A stretch of DNA of 64,000 bases. Source: Methylobacterium sp. J-067 (GTDB lineage: Bacteria > Pseudomonadota > Alphaproteobacteria > Rhizobiales > Beijerinckiaceae). Under the pieces are notes generated by a model. The model saw nothing but the letters and a program-made list of their open reading frames with translations, did no database searches and had not been told where the DNA came from. How positions within the stretch are numbered: position 1 is the stretch's first letter; every line of letters starts with the position of its first letter. Shown piece after piece: positions 43,068 to 51,384 of this stretch. The translations under genes were made by a program, and so were the position numbers. The DNA is taken from contig NZ_JAKSXZ010000110.1 in NCBI RefSeq assembly GCF_022829465.1, forward strand, positions 1 to 64,000, in the 5' to 3' direction.

Positions 43068-44057
43068 TCAGCCCCGGCCCGTCGGCGGCTGGAAGATCGG
43101 CACGTCGGTGGCGTCGATCCGGCGGGGGATGAGCTTCGCCTCGTAGAACACGTCGGCGATGGCCTGCTGCTCGCCGAGCTGGCTGCGCTCCACAGGCTCC
43201 ACCGCGTAGGTCCGGCGGCTGTTGGCGGCGGCCACCACCGCCTGCGGCAGGTCTCCCCAGATCGGGGCGAGAAGCGCCACGGCCTCCTCGGGGTTCGCCT
43301 CCATCCAGGCGCCGGCCTCGACCAGGGAGCGGTAGACGGTCGACACGACATCGGGCTGCGCGGCGACGAAGCTGTCGTTGACGACGTAGTACCGGTGGTA
43401 GCTTGTGAGCCCGGTGCCGTCGGCGATGGTCCGGACCGGGCGCTTGGCCTCGGCGAAGGCCAAGAACGGGTCCCAGATCGACCACGCGTCGAGGCGACCC
43501 TGATCGAAGGCCACGGCGCCTTCCGGCGCCTGAAGATAGGCGGCCTTGATGTCCGCGAAGGTCAGCCCCGCGCGCTTGAGCGCGGCGGCGAGCACGTAAT
43601 GGCTCCCGGAGCCCCGGGAGACGCCGACCGTCTTGCCCCTCAGGTCGGCGACGGTGCGGATGGAGGAATCCGCTGGTACGATGATCGCCTCCGCCGAGGG
43701 GGCTCCCCGCTCGCGGGCGTAGAAGGTGAGGGGCGCCTTGGCGGATTGGGTGAAGATCGGCACGGCGTCGGCGACGTCGGCATGGATGTCGACCGCCCCG
43801 GCATTCATCGGCTCGATGACGCTGGTGAACAGGTGCCAGCTCGGCGTGAAGCCCAGCGGCGCCAGGCGCTCGGCCAGCGTGCCCTTCACCTTGAGCACGG
43901 TGAACAGCACCGACGAGCGCTGCATGCTGATCTTCACCTCCCGGGGCGCCGCGCGCAGGGCGGGAGCGCCGAGCGCCAGGGCGGCGGCCCCGCCGAGCCC
44001 GCCGCGCAGGAGCGTGCGGCGGGAGGGGCCGAACCGGCCCGGCAAGTCGTCGATCAT
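43068..44057 (-). CDS. ABC sulfonate-type substrate-binding protein, Tat signal
   Basis: A 329-residue binding protein. The leader SRRTLLRGGLGGAAALALGA is a twin-arginine type signal. The mature part has SVLFTVLKVKGTLAERLAPL, ADLRGKTVGVSRGSGSHYVL and GRLDAWSIWDPFLAFAEAKR, the SsuA layout. ATG 44057 is chosen by the signal peptide; an upstream frame adds 58 implausible residues. It heads an operon with two monooxygenases but no permease or ATPase, so it must borrow a transporter. Confidence 0.83.
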   Translation of the reverse strand: MIDDLPGRFGPSRRTLLRGGLGGAAALALGAPALRAAPREVKISMQRSSVLFTVLKVKGTLAERLAPLGFTPSWHLFTSVIEPMNAGAVDIHADVADAVPIFTQSAKAPLTFYARERGAPSAEAIIVPADSSIRTVADLRGKTVGVSRGSGSHYVLAAALKRAGLTFADIKAAYLQAPEGAVAFDQGRLDAWSIWDPFLAFAEAKRPVRTIADGTGLTSYHRYYVVNDSFVAAQPDVVSTVYRSLVEAGAWMEANPEEAVALLAPIWGDLPQAVVAAANSRRTYAVEPVERSQLGEQQAIADVFYEAKLIPRRIDATDVPIFQPPTGRG

Positions 44058-44470
44058 CGGGCACTCGCGAATCGTGGAACGAACGGAGGAGTGGGGCGCC
44101 GGAGCATCGCCACCGGCCTGCCCGTTATTGAAGGCCAACAGGGTGCGCCGGATCAATGAAACAGGTTTTCGATTCGTCGCGCGCACGGAGGAGCCTGTCC
44201 CCCGAAGAGAGCCCCCTGAAAGACATCTCAACTCTTCATTCGCATGAGCATGAATAAATGCTCATTGAAGTGGCCGAAATTCGGCGGGGGAATGGTCTTT
44301 CGGTAGGATGCGCCGCAGTAAAACGAAAATCTTCTCTTCGAGCTGTTCACGACGCGTCGATCCCAAAGACGAAGCCCGACAGTGAATCCGCCTTGAGATC
44401 GGGAGCCGGCTCGCCGATTCCTTCGGCAAAGGCCCCCCGGGGGGTGTCGGAAATCGGAAAGTCGTAAGTC
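44058..44470. other. Divergent intergenic region
   Basis: About 410 bases between the divergent binding-protein and SfnB-like genes. Apart from the palindromic site at 44244-44265 and an AAAACGAAAA word near 44322 that recalls the ssu-site core, nothing is recognised. No gene. Confidence 0.45.
44244..44265. promoter_or_regulatory. Palindrome ATGAGCAT-N6-ATGCTCAT
   Basis: Exact 8-base arms at 44244-44251 and 44258-44265 around GAATAA, placed about 190 bases from one start codon and 205 from the other. Typical of a dimeric repressor or a LysR/GntR-type site controlling both operons. Confidence 0.55.
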
Positions 44471-45691
44471 ATGTCGCAAACGGATGCGGGCTGGGGTGCG
44501 GGGCCGAGCGCGCGCTACGAGACCCTTGCGGACCAATTCCGCCCGGTCTTCGCCGAGATCCGCGCCACCGCCGTCGAGAGGGACCGGGAGCGACGCTTGC
44601 CCCATGCCGAGATCGGCTGGCTGCGGGAGGCGAATTTCACCACCCTGCGCCTCTCACCTCAGGAAGGCGGCCACGGCGCTAGCCTGCTGGAACTCTTCGC
44701 CCTTCTGATCGAGCTGTCGGCGGCGGATTCGAACGTCACCAATGCACTGCGGGCGCATTTCGGCTTCACGGAGGATGCGCTGTGCTCCTCCTCGCCCGAA
44801 TGGCGGGCAGGCTGGATCAAGCGGATTGGCGCGGGCGAGACGGTCGGGAGCGGCGTTTCGGAGACGGGACCTGCCAAGGTCGGTGCCTTCGATACGGTGG
44901 TGCGGCGGCGCGACGGAAAGCCCGTGATCGACGGGCGGAAGTTCTACACGACCGGCTCGCTCTTCGCGGATTACATCCATCTCTCGGCCGACGACGAGGC
45001 CGGGGGGCCAGTGACGGCGGCGGTCCCGGTGCGGGCGCCGGGCGTCACCATTGTGGACGATTGGGACGGGTTCGGACAGGCGCTCACCGCCAGCGGCACC
45101 GCCACCTTCGAGGGCGTGGCCCTCGACCAGGCGCTCATCAAGCCGGATCCGGCTCGCTTCCCCTACGCCATGGCGTTCTTCCAGCTCGTGCATCTGGCGA
45201 CCCTCGCCGGGATCGGCCGAGCGGCGGCGGACGACGTGGCCCGTCTCGTCGCCGAGCGGACCCGCGTCTACAGCCACGGCAATGCCGGGCGCACGGCCGA
45301 TGACCCGCAGATCCAGGCCGTCGTCGGCCGCGTCCGGGCCAACGCCTACGCGGCGGGCGCCATCGTGTTGAAGGCCGCCGAGGCGGTTCAGAGGGTCCAC
45401 GACGCACACCAAGCCGGATCGCCGGAGGCGGATCGGCAGGCGACGCTGGCCGATGTCGAGGTCAACCAGGCGGTCAGCGTGGTCACCGACCTGATCCTCA
45501 GCGCGACGACGAGCCTGTTCGACGCGCTCGGCGCCTCGGCGGTAAAGGTCGGCGCCGGCCTTGACCGGTACTGGCGCAACGCCCGCACCATCGCCTCGCA
45601 CAATCCGCGTCTCTACCGGGACCGCAGCGTCGGCGCCTTCGCAATCTCCGGCGAGGCCCCTCCCCGGCAGTACCGCGTCGGTTCGGCGTGA
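44471..45691 (+). CDS. SfnB/DszC-like acyl-CoA-dehydrogenase-fold oxidoreductase
   Basis: A 406-residue flavoprotein with the acyl-CoA dehydrogenase fold. N-terminal helices include EIGWLREANFTTLRLSPQEG; the middle domain has GSGVSETGPAKVGAFDTVVR and VIDGRKFYTTGSLFADYIHL; the C-terminal helices end NPRLYRDRSVGAFAISGE. It lacks the catalytic Glu context of true dehydrogenases as far as I can judge and resembles flavin-dependent SfnB/DszC sulfur-acquisition oxygenases. It is followed 10 bases on by an LLM monooxygenase. Confidence 0.78.
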   Translation: MSQTDAGWGAGPSARYETLADQFRPVFAEIRATAVERDRERRLPHAEIGWLREANFTTLRLSPQEGGHGASLLELFALLIELSAADSNVTNALRAHFGFTEDALCSSSPEWRAGWIKRIGAGETVGSGVSETGPAKVGAFDTVVRRRDGKPVIDGRKFYTTGSLFADYIHLSADDEAGGPVTAAVPVRAPGVTIVDDWDGFGQALTASGTATFEGVALDQALIKPDPARFPYAMAFFQLVHLATLAGIGRAAADDVARLVAERTRVYSHGNAGRTADDPQIQAVVGRVRANAYAAGAIVLKAAEAVQRVHDAHQAGSPEADRQATLADVEVNQAVSVVTDLILSATTSLFDALGASAVKVGAGLDRYWRNARTIASHNPRLYRDRSVGAFAISGEAPPRQYRVGSA

Positions 45692-45701
45692 GGTGAGGGG
45701 C

Positions 45702-47069
45702 ATGGCACGCAGCGACCGCATGCGCCTCGGCGCCTTCCTGTATCCCGGCGGGCACCATGTCGCCGCGTGGCGGCATCCGTCCTCCGACGCCGATGCCGGG
45801 ATCAACGCCGCCCATTACCGCTGCCTCGCCCGCACCGCCGAGGCCGCGAAGTTCGACCTGATCTTCCTCGCGGACGGCGTCAGCATCCGGGGTGACGACG
45901 TCGACGCCCTGAGCCGCACGGCGATCCGCTACGTCGGCCAGTTCGAGCCGCTGACCCTGCTGTCGCATCTCGCGGCGGTGACGGAGCGGATCGGCCTCGT
46001 GGCCACCGCTTCGACCACCTACAACGAGCCGTTCCACGTCGCCCGCAAGTTCGCCTCCCTCGACCATCTGAGCGGCGGCCGGTCGGGCTGGAACCTCGTG
46101 ACCTCCGCCGACCCGCGGGAGGCCTGGAACTTCAGCCGCGAGAGCCACCTTGCCCACGCCAACCGCTACGCCCGGGCGGAGGAGTTCGTCGACGTCGTGC
46201 GCGGCCTGTGGGATTCCTACGAGGACGACGCCTTCGTCCGCGACCGCGAGGGCGGGCGCTTCTTCGATCCCGACAAACTGCACCTGCTGGCCCATGAGGG
46301 CGAGCACTTCTCGGTACGCGGCCCGCTCAACGTGCCGCGCCCGCCGCAGGGGCATCCGGTGGTGGTGCAGGCGGGCTCGTCCGAGGCCGGCAAGGCGCTC
46401 GCCGCCCGCACCGCCGAGGTGATCTTCACCGCGCAGCAGACGCTGGAGGATGCGGTCGCCTTCTACGCCGACGTGAAGGGCCGGATGGCCCGCCACGGTC
46501 GCGATCCCGACTACCTCAAGATTATGCCCGGCGCCTTTCCGGTGGTGGGGCGCAGCGAAGCGGAGGCGCAAGACAAGTTCGCCTCGCTGCAGGACCTGAT
46601 CCATCCGGTGGTCGGCCGCTCGCTTCTCGAACAGCTCACCGGCGCCGACCTGTCCGCCTACCCGGACGACGCCCCGGTGCCGGAGATGCCGGAGACCAAC
46701 GGCGGCAAGAGCCGCCAGGACCTCTTCCTGCGCCTCGCTCGGCGGGAGGGGCTGACGATCCGCGAACTCTACCTGCGCGCCGCCAGCGCCCGGGGCCACT
46801 GGACGATCGTCGGGACGCCGTCTCAAATCGCCGACGCCCTGCAGGAGCGGTTCGAGGCCCGCGGCGCGGACGGCTTCAACATCATGCCGCCGACCCTGCC
46901 GGGCGGGCTCGACGACTTCGTCACCCTCGTCCTTCCGGAGCTACGGCGCCGGGGGCTCTTCCGCGAGGAATACGAGGGATCGACCCTGCGGGATCATCTC
47001 GGCCTGCCCCGGCCCGCGCACCGCATTCCGTCGACCGAATTCGGCGCGGCCGAACGAGGTGCCGCATGA
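45702..47069 (+). CDS. LLM flavin-dependent monooxygenase, NtaA/SnaA type
   Basis: A 455-residue paralogue of the enzyme at 32973. Shared blocks are GHHVAAWRHPSSDADAGINA, LVATASTTYNEPFHVARKFA, LSGGRSGWNLVTSADPREAW and FDPDKLHLLAHEGEHFSVRG; the end reads GLFREEYEGSTLRDHLGLPR. GAGGTGAGGGG precedes ATG 45702. It sits between the SfnB-like gene and soxC, so the operon may oxidise an organosulfur compound and then its sulfite. Confidence 0.83.
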   Translation: MARSDRMRLGAFLYPGGHHVAAWRHPSSDADAGINAAHYRCLARTAEAAKFDLIFLADGVSIRGDDVDALSRTAIRYVGQFEPLTLLSHLAAVTERIGLVATASTTYNEPFHVARKFASLDHLSGGRSGWNLVTSADPREAWNFSRESHLAHANRYARAEEFVDVVRGLWDSYEDDAFVRDREGGRFFDPDKLHLLAHEGEHFSVRGPLNVPRPPQGHPVVVQAGSSEAGKALAARTAEVIFTAQQTLEDAVAFYADVKGRMARHGRDPDYLKIMPGAFPVVGRSEAEAQDKFASLQDLIHPVVGRSLLEQLTGADLSAYPDDAPVPEMPETNGGKSRQDLFLRLARREGLTIRELYLRAASARGHWTIVGTPSQIADALQERFEARGADGFNIMPPTLPGGLDDFVTLVLPELRRRGLFREEYEGSTLRDHLGLPRPAHRIPSTEFGAAERGAA

Positions 47070-47126
47070 CGACCATTCCGCGAATATCGTCGGCGCGAGA
47101 CCGGCAAGGCATCGGATCGTGAGGCC

Positions 47127-48368
47127 ATGAGCGACAACGACACGACGATCACCGCCCGGCGGCGCTTCCTCGTCCAGGGCGCGGCGACGGCCGTGGCCGC
47201 GGTGGCCGGCGCCGCCCGCGCCGAGGAGGCGAGCCCGCCCGGCATCCCGGACTGGATGAAGGCGCCCGGCGCCGATACCGGCAGCCAGCCCTACGGCACG
47301 CCATCGCGCTTCGAGGCGGGGATCATCCGCAACGTCCCGCAAGGACTTAAGCAATACATCTCGGCCTCCACCCGCACGCCGCTTCAGGATCTCGACGGTA
47401 TCCTCACGCCGAACGGCCTGTTCTACGAGCGCCACCACGGCGGCATCCCGGACATCGACCCGGCTTGCCACCGGCTCCTGATCCACGGGCTGGTGGAGCA
47501 ACCCCTCATCCTGACCATGGAGGACATCCGGCGCTTCCCTAGCGAATCGCACATCCACTTCCTTGAATGTTCGGGCAATCCGGGCTTCGAGGCGATCAAG
47601 GGTAAGACGGCTTCCGACCTCGTTGGGCTCGTCAGTTGCGCCGAGTGGACGGGCGTGCGCCTCGCGACGGTTCTGCGGGAGGCCGGACTGAAGCCGGAGG
47701 CGAAGTGGGTCGTCGCCGAGGGCGCGGATGCCGCCGCGATGACCCGCAGCATCCCGATCGAGAAATGCCTCGACGACGCGTTGCTGGTCTACAGCCAGAA
47801 CGGCGAGCGCCTGCGCCCGCAGCAGGGATATCCGCTGCGCGTCTTCCTGCCCGGCTTCGAGGGCAACATGAGCGTGAAGTGGCTGCGCCGCCTCAACGTC
47901 AGCGCGGAGCCGGCCTATTCCCGCGAGGAGACCGCCAAGTACACGGACCTGATGCCGGACGGCACGGCCCGCCAATTCACCTTCGTCATGGAGGCGAAGT
48001 CGATCATCACCCGGCCCTCCGGCACGCAGCGGATCGGCCCCGGCTTCCACGAGATCACCGGCATCGCCTGGACCGGGCGCGGTCGCATCCGCGCCGTGCA
48101 GGTCACGACGGACGGTGGCAAGAGCTGGCGGGAGGCAGCGTTGCAGGAGCCGGTCCTGAACAGGGCCCTGACCCGCTTCCGCCTGCCCTGGACCTGGGAC
48201 GGCCAGCCGACGACCATCGCGAGCCGCGCCATCGACGAGACCGGCTACGTCCAGCCGAGCTTCGAGGACCTCACGGCGGTGCGGGGTCTCAAGTCCTTCT
48301 ACCACAACAACGCGGTCGTGCCCTGGCGCATCGCAGCGGATGGGGAGGTCGCCAATGGCTACGCGTAA
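47127..48368 (+). CDS. soxC: Sulfite dehydrogenase molybdopterin subunit, SoxC-like
   Basis: A 413-residue periplasmic molybdoenzyme of the SoxC/sulfite oxidase family. A Tat-type leader starts TARRRFLVQGAATAVAAVAG. The molybdenum-ligating Cys is C148 in SHIHFLECSGNPGFEAIKGK; EWTGVRLATVLREAG and the dimerisation domain (GIAWTGRGRIRAVQVTTDGG) follow. It overlaps soxD by 14 bases. In the full Sox system SoxCD oxidises bound sulfane sulfur; alone, or with a cytochrome, relatives oxidise sulfite to sulfate. Here it probably disposes of sulfite from desulfonation. Confidence 0.88.
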   Translation: MSDNDTTITARRRFLVQGAATAVAAVAGAARAEEASPPGIPDWMKAPGADTGSQPYGTPSRFEAGIIRNVPQGLKQYISASTRTPLQDLDGILTPNGLFYERHHGGIPDIDPACHRLLIHGLVEQPLILTMEDIRRFPSESHIHFLECSGNPGFEAIKGKTASDLVGLVSCAEWTGVRLATVLREAGLKPEAKWVVAEGADAAAMTRSIPIEKCLDDALLVYSQNGERLRPQQGYPLRVFLPGFEGNMSVKWLRRLNVSAEPAYSREETAKYTDLMPDGTARQFTFVMEAKSIITRPSGTQRIGPGFHEITGIAWTGRGRIRAVQVTTDGGKSWREAALQEPVLNRALTRFRLPWTWDGQPTTIASRAIDETGYVQPSFEDLTAVRGLKSFYHNNAVVPWRIAADGEVANGYA

Positions 48369-48897
48369 CGTCCGGGCGCTCGCCGCCGCGTTCTGCGCGT
48401 TCGGCATCGGCGGCGCGGCTCACGGCGCGGAGCGCTTCGGAATCGGCCGCCCGGCGACACAGGCCGAAATCGCGGCCTGGAACATCGACATCGACCGCGA
48501 CGGCCGGAAGCTTCCGGCCGGAAGCGGCAGCGTGGCCCACGGTCGCGCGGTGTTCGAGGCCCAATGCGCCTCCTGCCACGGCAGGCGGGGTGAAGGCGGC
48601 ACGGGCGAGCGGCTCGCGGGCGGACAGGGAACGCTCGCCTCCACCAAGCCCTTGAAGACGGTCGGCAGCTTCTGGCCCTACGCGCCGACGCTGTTCGACT
48701 ACATCCGTCGGGCGATGCCGATGAACGCGCCGCAATCGCTCAGCGACGACGATGTCTATGCTGTCTCGGGCTACGTCCTGCACCTGAACGGGCTCGCGCC
48801 CGAGGACGCCGTGTTCGATGCGCACTCGCTCTCGGCCATCCGTATGCCGAACCGCGACGGCTTCATCCCGGACCCTAGGCCGGATGTGAAGCCCTGA
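48355..48897 (+). CDS. soxD: c-type cytochrome, SoxD-like sulfite dehydrogenase subunit
   Basis: A 180-residue periplasmic monoheme cytochrome c with a signal peptide ending about residue 24 and the heme motif CASCH at residues 71-75. The later FDYIRRAMPMNAPQSLSDDD supplies a likely axial Met. GGGGAGG precedes ATG 48355, which lies inside the soxC end. It is shorter than the two-domain SoxD of classical Sox operons. It would pass electrons from SoxC to the respiratory chain. Confidence 0.85.
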   Translation: MATRNVRALAAAFCAFGIGGAAHGAERFGIGRPATQAEIAAWNIDIDRDGRKLPAGSGSVAHGRAVFEAQCASCHGRRGEGGTGERLAGGQGTLASTKPLKTVGSFWPYAPTLFDYIRRAMPMNAPQSLSDDDVYAVSGYVLHLNGLAPEDAVFDAHSLSAIRMPNRDGFIPDPRPDVKP

Positions 48898-49042
48898 CCG
48901 TCGGCCGGTGCGGGCGGAAGGATCCGCGCCGACGCCGTGCCGTCTCTCGCCGTCATTGTGCGTACGGCAGAGCCGCAGCGAGCCAAGCCCGCCGCGGCTG
49001 CATGATCGCTTCCTTGCTGAACGCGCGCGCCGGGGGCTAGGC

Positions 49043-49960
49043 TTAGGCGGCCTTGCCCGCCTGCGTCTCGCGCGCCCGGCTGCGACGCCCGTCCGTGCTG
49101 ACCGGTGCGACGCCCTGGATCGTCACGCGCCGTACCACGCGCGGTTCGTCGTCATAGTCGTCCACGGCCCGGTGCACCGTCGCCCGGTTGTCCCAGATCG
49201 CCACGTCACCCTGCCGCCAGGACCATCGAACGGTATTCTCGGGCCGCGTCGCGTGATCGTGGAAGATCGCGAGCAGGTGCTGGGAATCCGAGGTCGTCAA
49301 GCCGAGGATCCTCTGGATGAAATGCCCGACGATCAGCGAGCGCTCGCCACTTTCCGGGTGGACATGAACCAAGGGATGCTCGGTCTCGAAGACGGTGCGG
49401 GTGAAAACCTCGTCGTACCGCCGCCGTCCGGCATCCGATACGTTCACCCGCCCGCCGACGTAGTCGTAGACATTCGAGTGCACCGCCCAGAGGCGGTCGG
49501 CGAGGTCGCGCAAAGCCTCTGGCAGTTCGGCATAGGCTGCCGCGGTATTGGCCCACAGTGTGTCGCCGCCATAGGCCGGAAGCGTCACTGCGCGGAGGAT
49601 CGAGATCGCCGGGTAGTTCGGCACGAAAGTCACGTCGGTGTGCCAGGAGCTGGCACGCTCGCCCCGGCTGCCATCGATGTCGAGGGTCCCCGCCGTGCCG
49701 TCGAGGGATGGCACGGTCGGGTGCGGGACGAGATCTCCGAGCAGCCGCCCGAAGGCTTCGTGACCGGCCTCGTCCAGGGTCTGATCGCGGAAGAAGACCA
49801 CCTTGTGCCGGATCAGCGCCTGCCGGATCGCCGCAACCGTCGCGGCGTCGAGGTCACCGGAGAGCGCGATGCCGCGGATCTCGGCACCGATGTGCCCGGC
49901 GACCCGGCGGATATCCAGGGCGGGCGCGGCGGTGTGGAGCGAATGGAGGACGGCACTCAT
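49043..49960 (-). CDS. tauD: TauD-family Fe(II)/2-oxoglutarate dioxygenase
   Basis: A 305-residue dioxygenase of the taurine/sulfonate family that hydroxylates next to the sulfonate and releases sulfite. The iron ligands are in SSWHTDVTFVPNYPAISI (His, Asp) and DNRATVHRAVDDYDDE (distal His); the 2-oxoglutarate Arg is in VVRRVTIQG. AGGAG lies 8 bases before ATG 49960. It follows a sulfonate-binding protein gene by 53 bases on the minus strand. The true substrate may be taurine or another sulfonate or sulfate ester. Confidence 0.87.
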   Translation of the reverse strand: MSAVLHSLHTAAPALDIRRVAGHIGAEIRGIALSGDLDAATVAAIRQALIRHKVVFFRDQTLDEAGHEAFGRLLGDLVPHPTVPSLDGTAGTLDIDGSRGERASSWHTDVTFVPNYPAISILRAVTLPAYGGDTLWANTAAAYAELPEALRDLADRLWAVHSNVYDYVGGRVNVSDAGRRRYDEVFTRTVFETEHPLVHVHPESGERSLIVGHFIQRILGLTTSDSQHLLAIFHDHATRPENTVRWSWRQGDVAIWDNRATVHRAVDDYDDEPRVVRRVTIQGVAPVSTDGRRSRARETQAGKAA

Positions 49961-50013
49961 CGAGAAGACTCCTCTGAGGGGTGATGGCAGGGGACGGGTT
50001 GTCGAAGCGGTTC

Positions 50014-50973
50014 TCAGGTCCTCGGCGGGGACCACACGATGTCCCGCACCTTGATGGGGCGGGGGATCAGGCCGAGCCGGAAGAACCGGTCGGCGGTGGT
50101 CTGCTGGGCGGTCAGGATCTCGTCCGAGAGCGGGCGGACGGCGAACTCCGTCCGGTCGGCGGCGACCTTCTGGACGGGATAGGGAACGCCCGTGACGGCG
50201 GCGAGCGACTGCGCGACCTCGTCGCGATGCGTCCTTGCCCAGCCCGCCGCCTCGGTCAGGCCCGACAGGGCGCCGGCGATGAGGCCGGGATTCTTCTCCG
50301 CGAAGGTCCGGTTGGCGAGAAAGAAGGACGAGACGTCGTGGGTCTGCCCGGTGGTCGCGAGCACGCGTGTCTCGCCGCGCGATTGCGCCAGGGCGAGATA
50401 GGGATCCCAGATCACCCAGGCATCGACGCTGTCGTTCGCAAAGGCCGAGCCGGCATCGGAGGGAAGCAGGTAGGCGGGCTTGATGTCGGAGAAGCTCAGG
50501 CCCGCCTTCTCGAGGGCGGCGATGAGGAGGTTATGGCTGCTCGTCCCGCGCCCTACGGCGACGGTCTTGCCCTTCAGGTCAGCGACCGACCGGATCGGTG
50601 AATCCGCCTTGACCAGGATGGCCTCGCCATCGCGGGTCGGTGCCGCCGCGCCGACATAGACGAGGTTGCCCCCCGCCGCCTGTGAGAAGATGGGCGGGGC
50701 GTCGCCGGTATAGCCGAAATCGATGCCGCCCGCGTTCAGTGCTTCCAGCAGGGGCGGCCCCGCCTGGAACTCGACCCAGCGCACGGCAACGCCCTGCGGT
50801 GCCAGCTGCTTCTCGATCAGGCCCTGCTGACGGGCGACGACGACGAGGCCGACCTTCTGATAGCCGATCTTCAACTCCTTCGGGGCGGTCTGCGCCAGGG
50901 CACCGGTTCCCAGGGAGAGGCCCAGAGCCAGGAATCCGAGAAGGGTGGCGGCACGGCGTCTTGTCGTGGTCAA
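50014..50973 (-). CDS. Sulfonate/taurine ABC substrate-binding protein
   Basis: A 319-residue SsuA/TauA-type binding protein: ELKIGYQKVGLVVVARQQGL, EALNAGGIDFGYTGDAPPIF, DLKGKTVAVGRGTSSHNLLI and DSVDAWVIWDPYLALAQSRG. The signal peptide starts TTTRRRAATLLGFLALGLSL and ends GALAQ. GAAGGAG 8 bases before TTG 50973 favours that start over the in-frame ATG at 51039, whose extra 22 residues are not signal-like. It pairs with tauD downstream but no permease or ATPase is adjacent. Confidence 0.82.
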   Translation of the reverse strand: MTTTRRRAATLLGFLALGLSLGTGALAQTAPKELKIGYQKVGLVVVARQQGLIEKQLAPQGVAVRWVEFQAGPPLLEALNAGGIDFGYTGDAPPIFSQAAGGNLVYVGAAAPTRDGEAILVKADSPIRSVADLKGKTVAVGRGTSSHNLLIAALEKAGLSFSDIKPAYLLPSDAGSAFANDSVDAWVIWDPYLALAQSRGETRVLATTGQTHDVSSFFLANRTFAEKNPGLIAGALSGLTEAAGWARTHRDEVAQSLAAVTGVPYPVQKVAADRTEFAVRPLSDEILTAQQTTADRFFRLGLIPRPIKVRDIVWSPPRT

Positions 50974-51384
50974 GGCAACGGCTCCTTCGTGTGCAATCGA
51001 TGACGACGTAAGCTCTGCAGCCGTCGGCGCTTGCCGCACCCCTACGCAACGACGGAGGCGGATGAGGCGATCACCCCGGCGAGATCAGGAGCGGTGAGAG
51101 CGATTTCGATTAGTTCAGGATCGCCTGCGCCACCGTCTTTGCGAGCGCAGCGAAGCAATCCAGGGCGGACCAGCTTGTCCGGAGGTGGTGAATCCCTGGG
51201 TTGCTTCGCTGCGCTCGCAAAGACAGGAGGGGCGGCATGATCTGGAGTTCCCCGGAAAGCTCTAGCAGCTGCGAATATTTATATCTTCGCTAGATCCGCC
51301 GTCAAAAGCATTCGAAACTCTTATTGCGCCCGATCCTGTGCAAGCCTTTTCTCGACCGGACGATCCGGGAAATTTTCTCGTCCA
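50974..51384. other. Intergenic region with REP-like element
   Basis: About 410 bases. It carries the long inverted repeat at 51135-51224. From about 51255 to 51384 the sequence is AT-richer and holds no gene. Confidence 0.5.
51135..51224. repeat. REP-like inverted repeat, 31-bp arms
   Basis: The left arm (51135-51165, starting GTCTTTGCGAGCGCAGCGAA) and the right arm (51194-51224, ending CTGCGCTCGCAAAGAC) are inverted copies with one mismatch, around a 28-base loop. The core GCGAGCGCAGCGAAGCAATC is a dispersed palindromic element familiar from many alphaproteobacterial genomes. Confidence 0.8.

Noticed and set aside
46941..48407. A 488-codon minus-strand frame opposite soxC and soxD
   Set aside because: Low-complexity shadow; soxC and soxD motifs on the plus strand are unambiguous.
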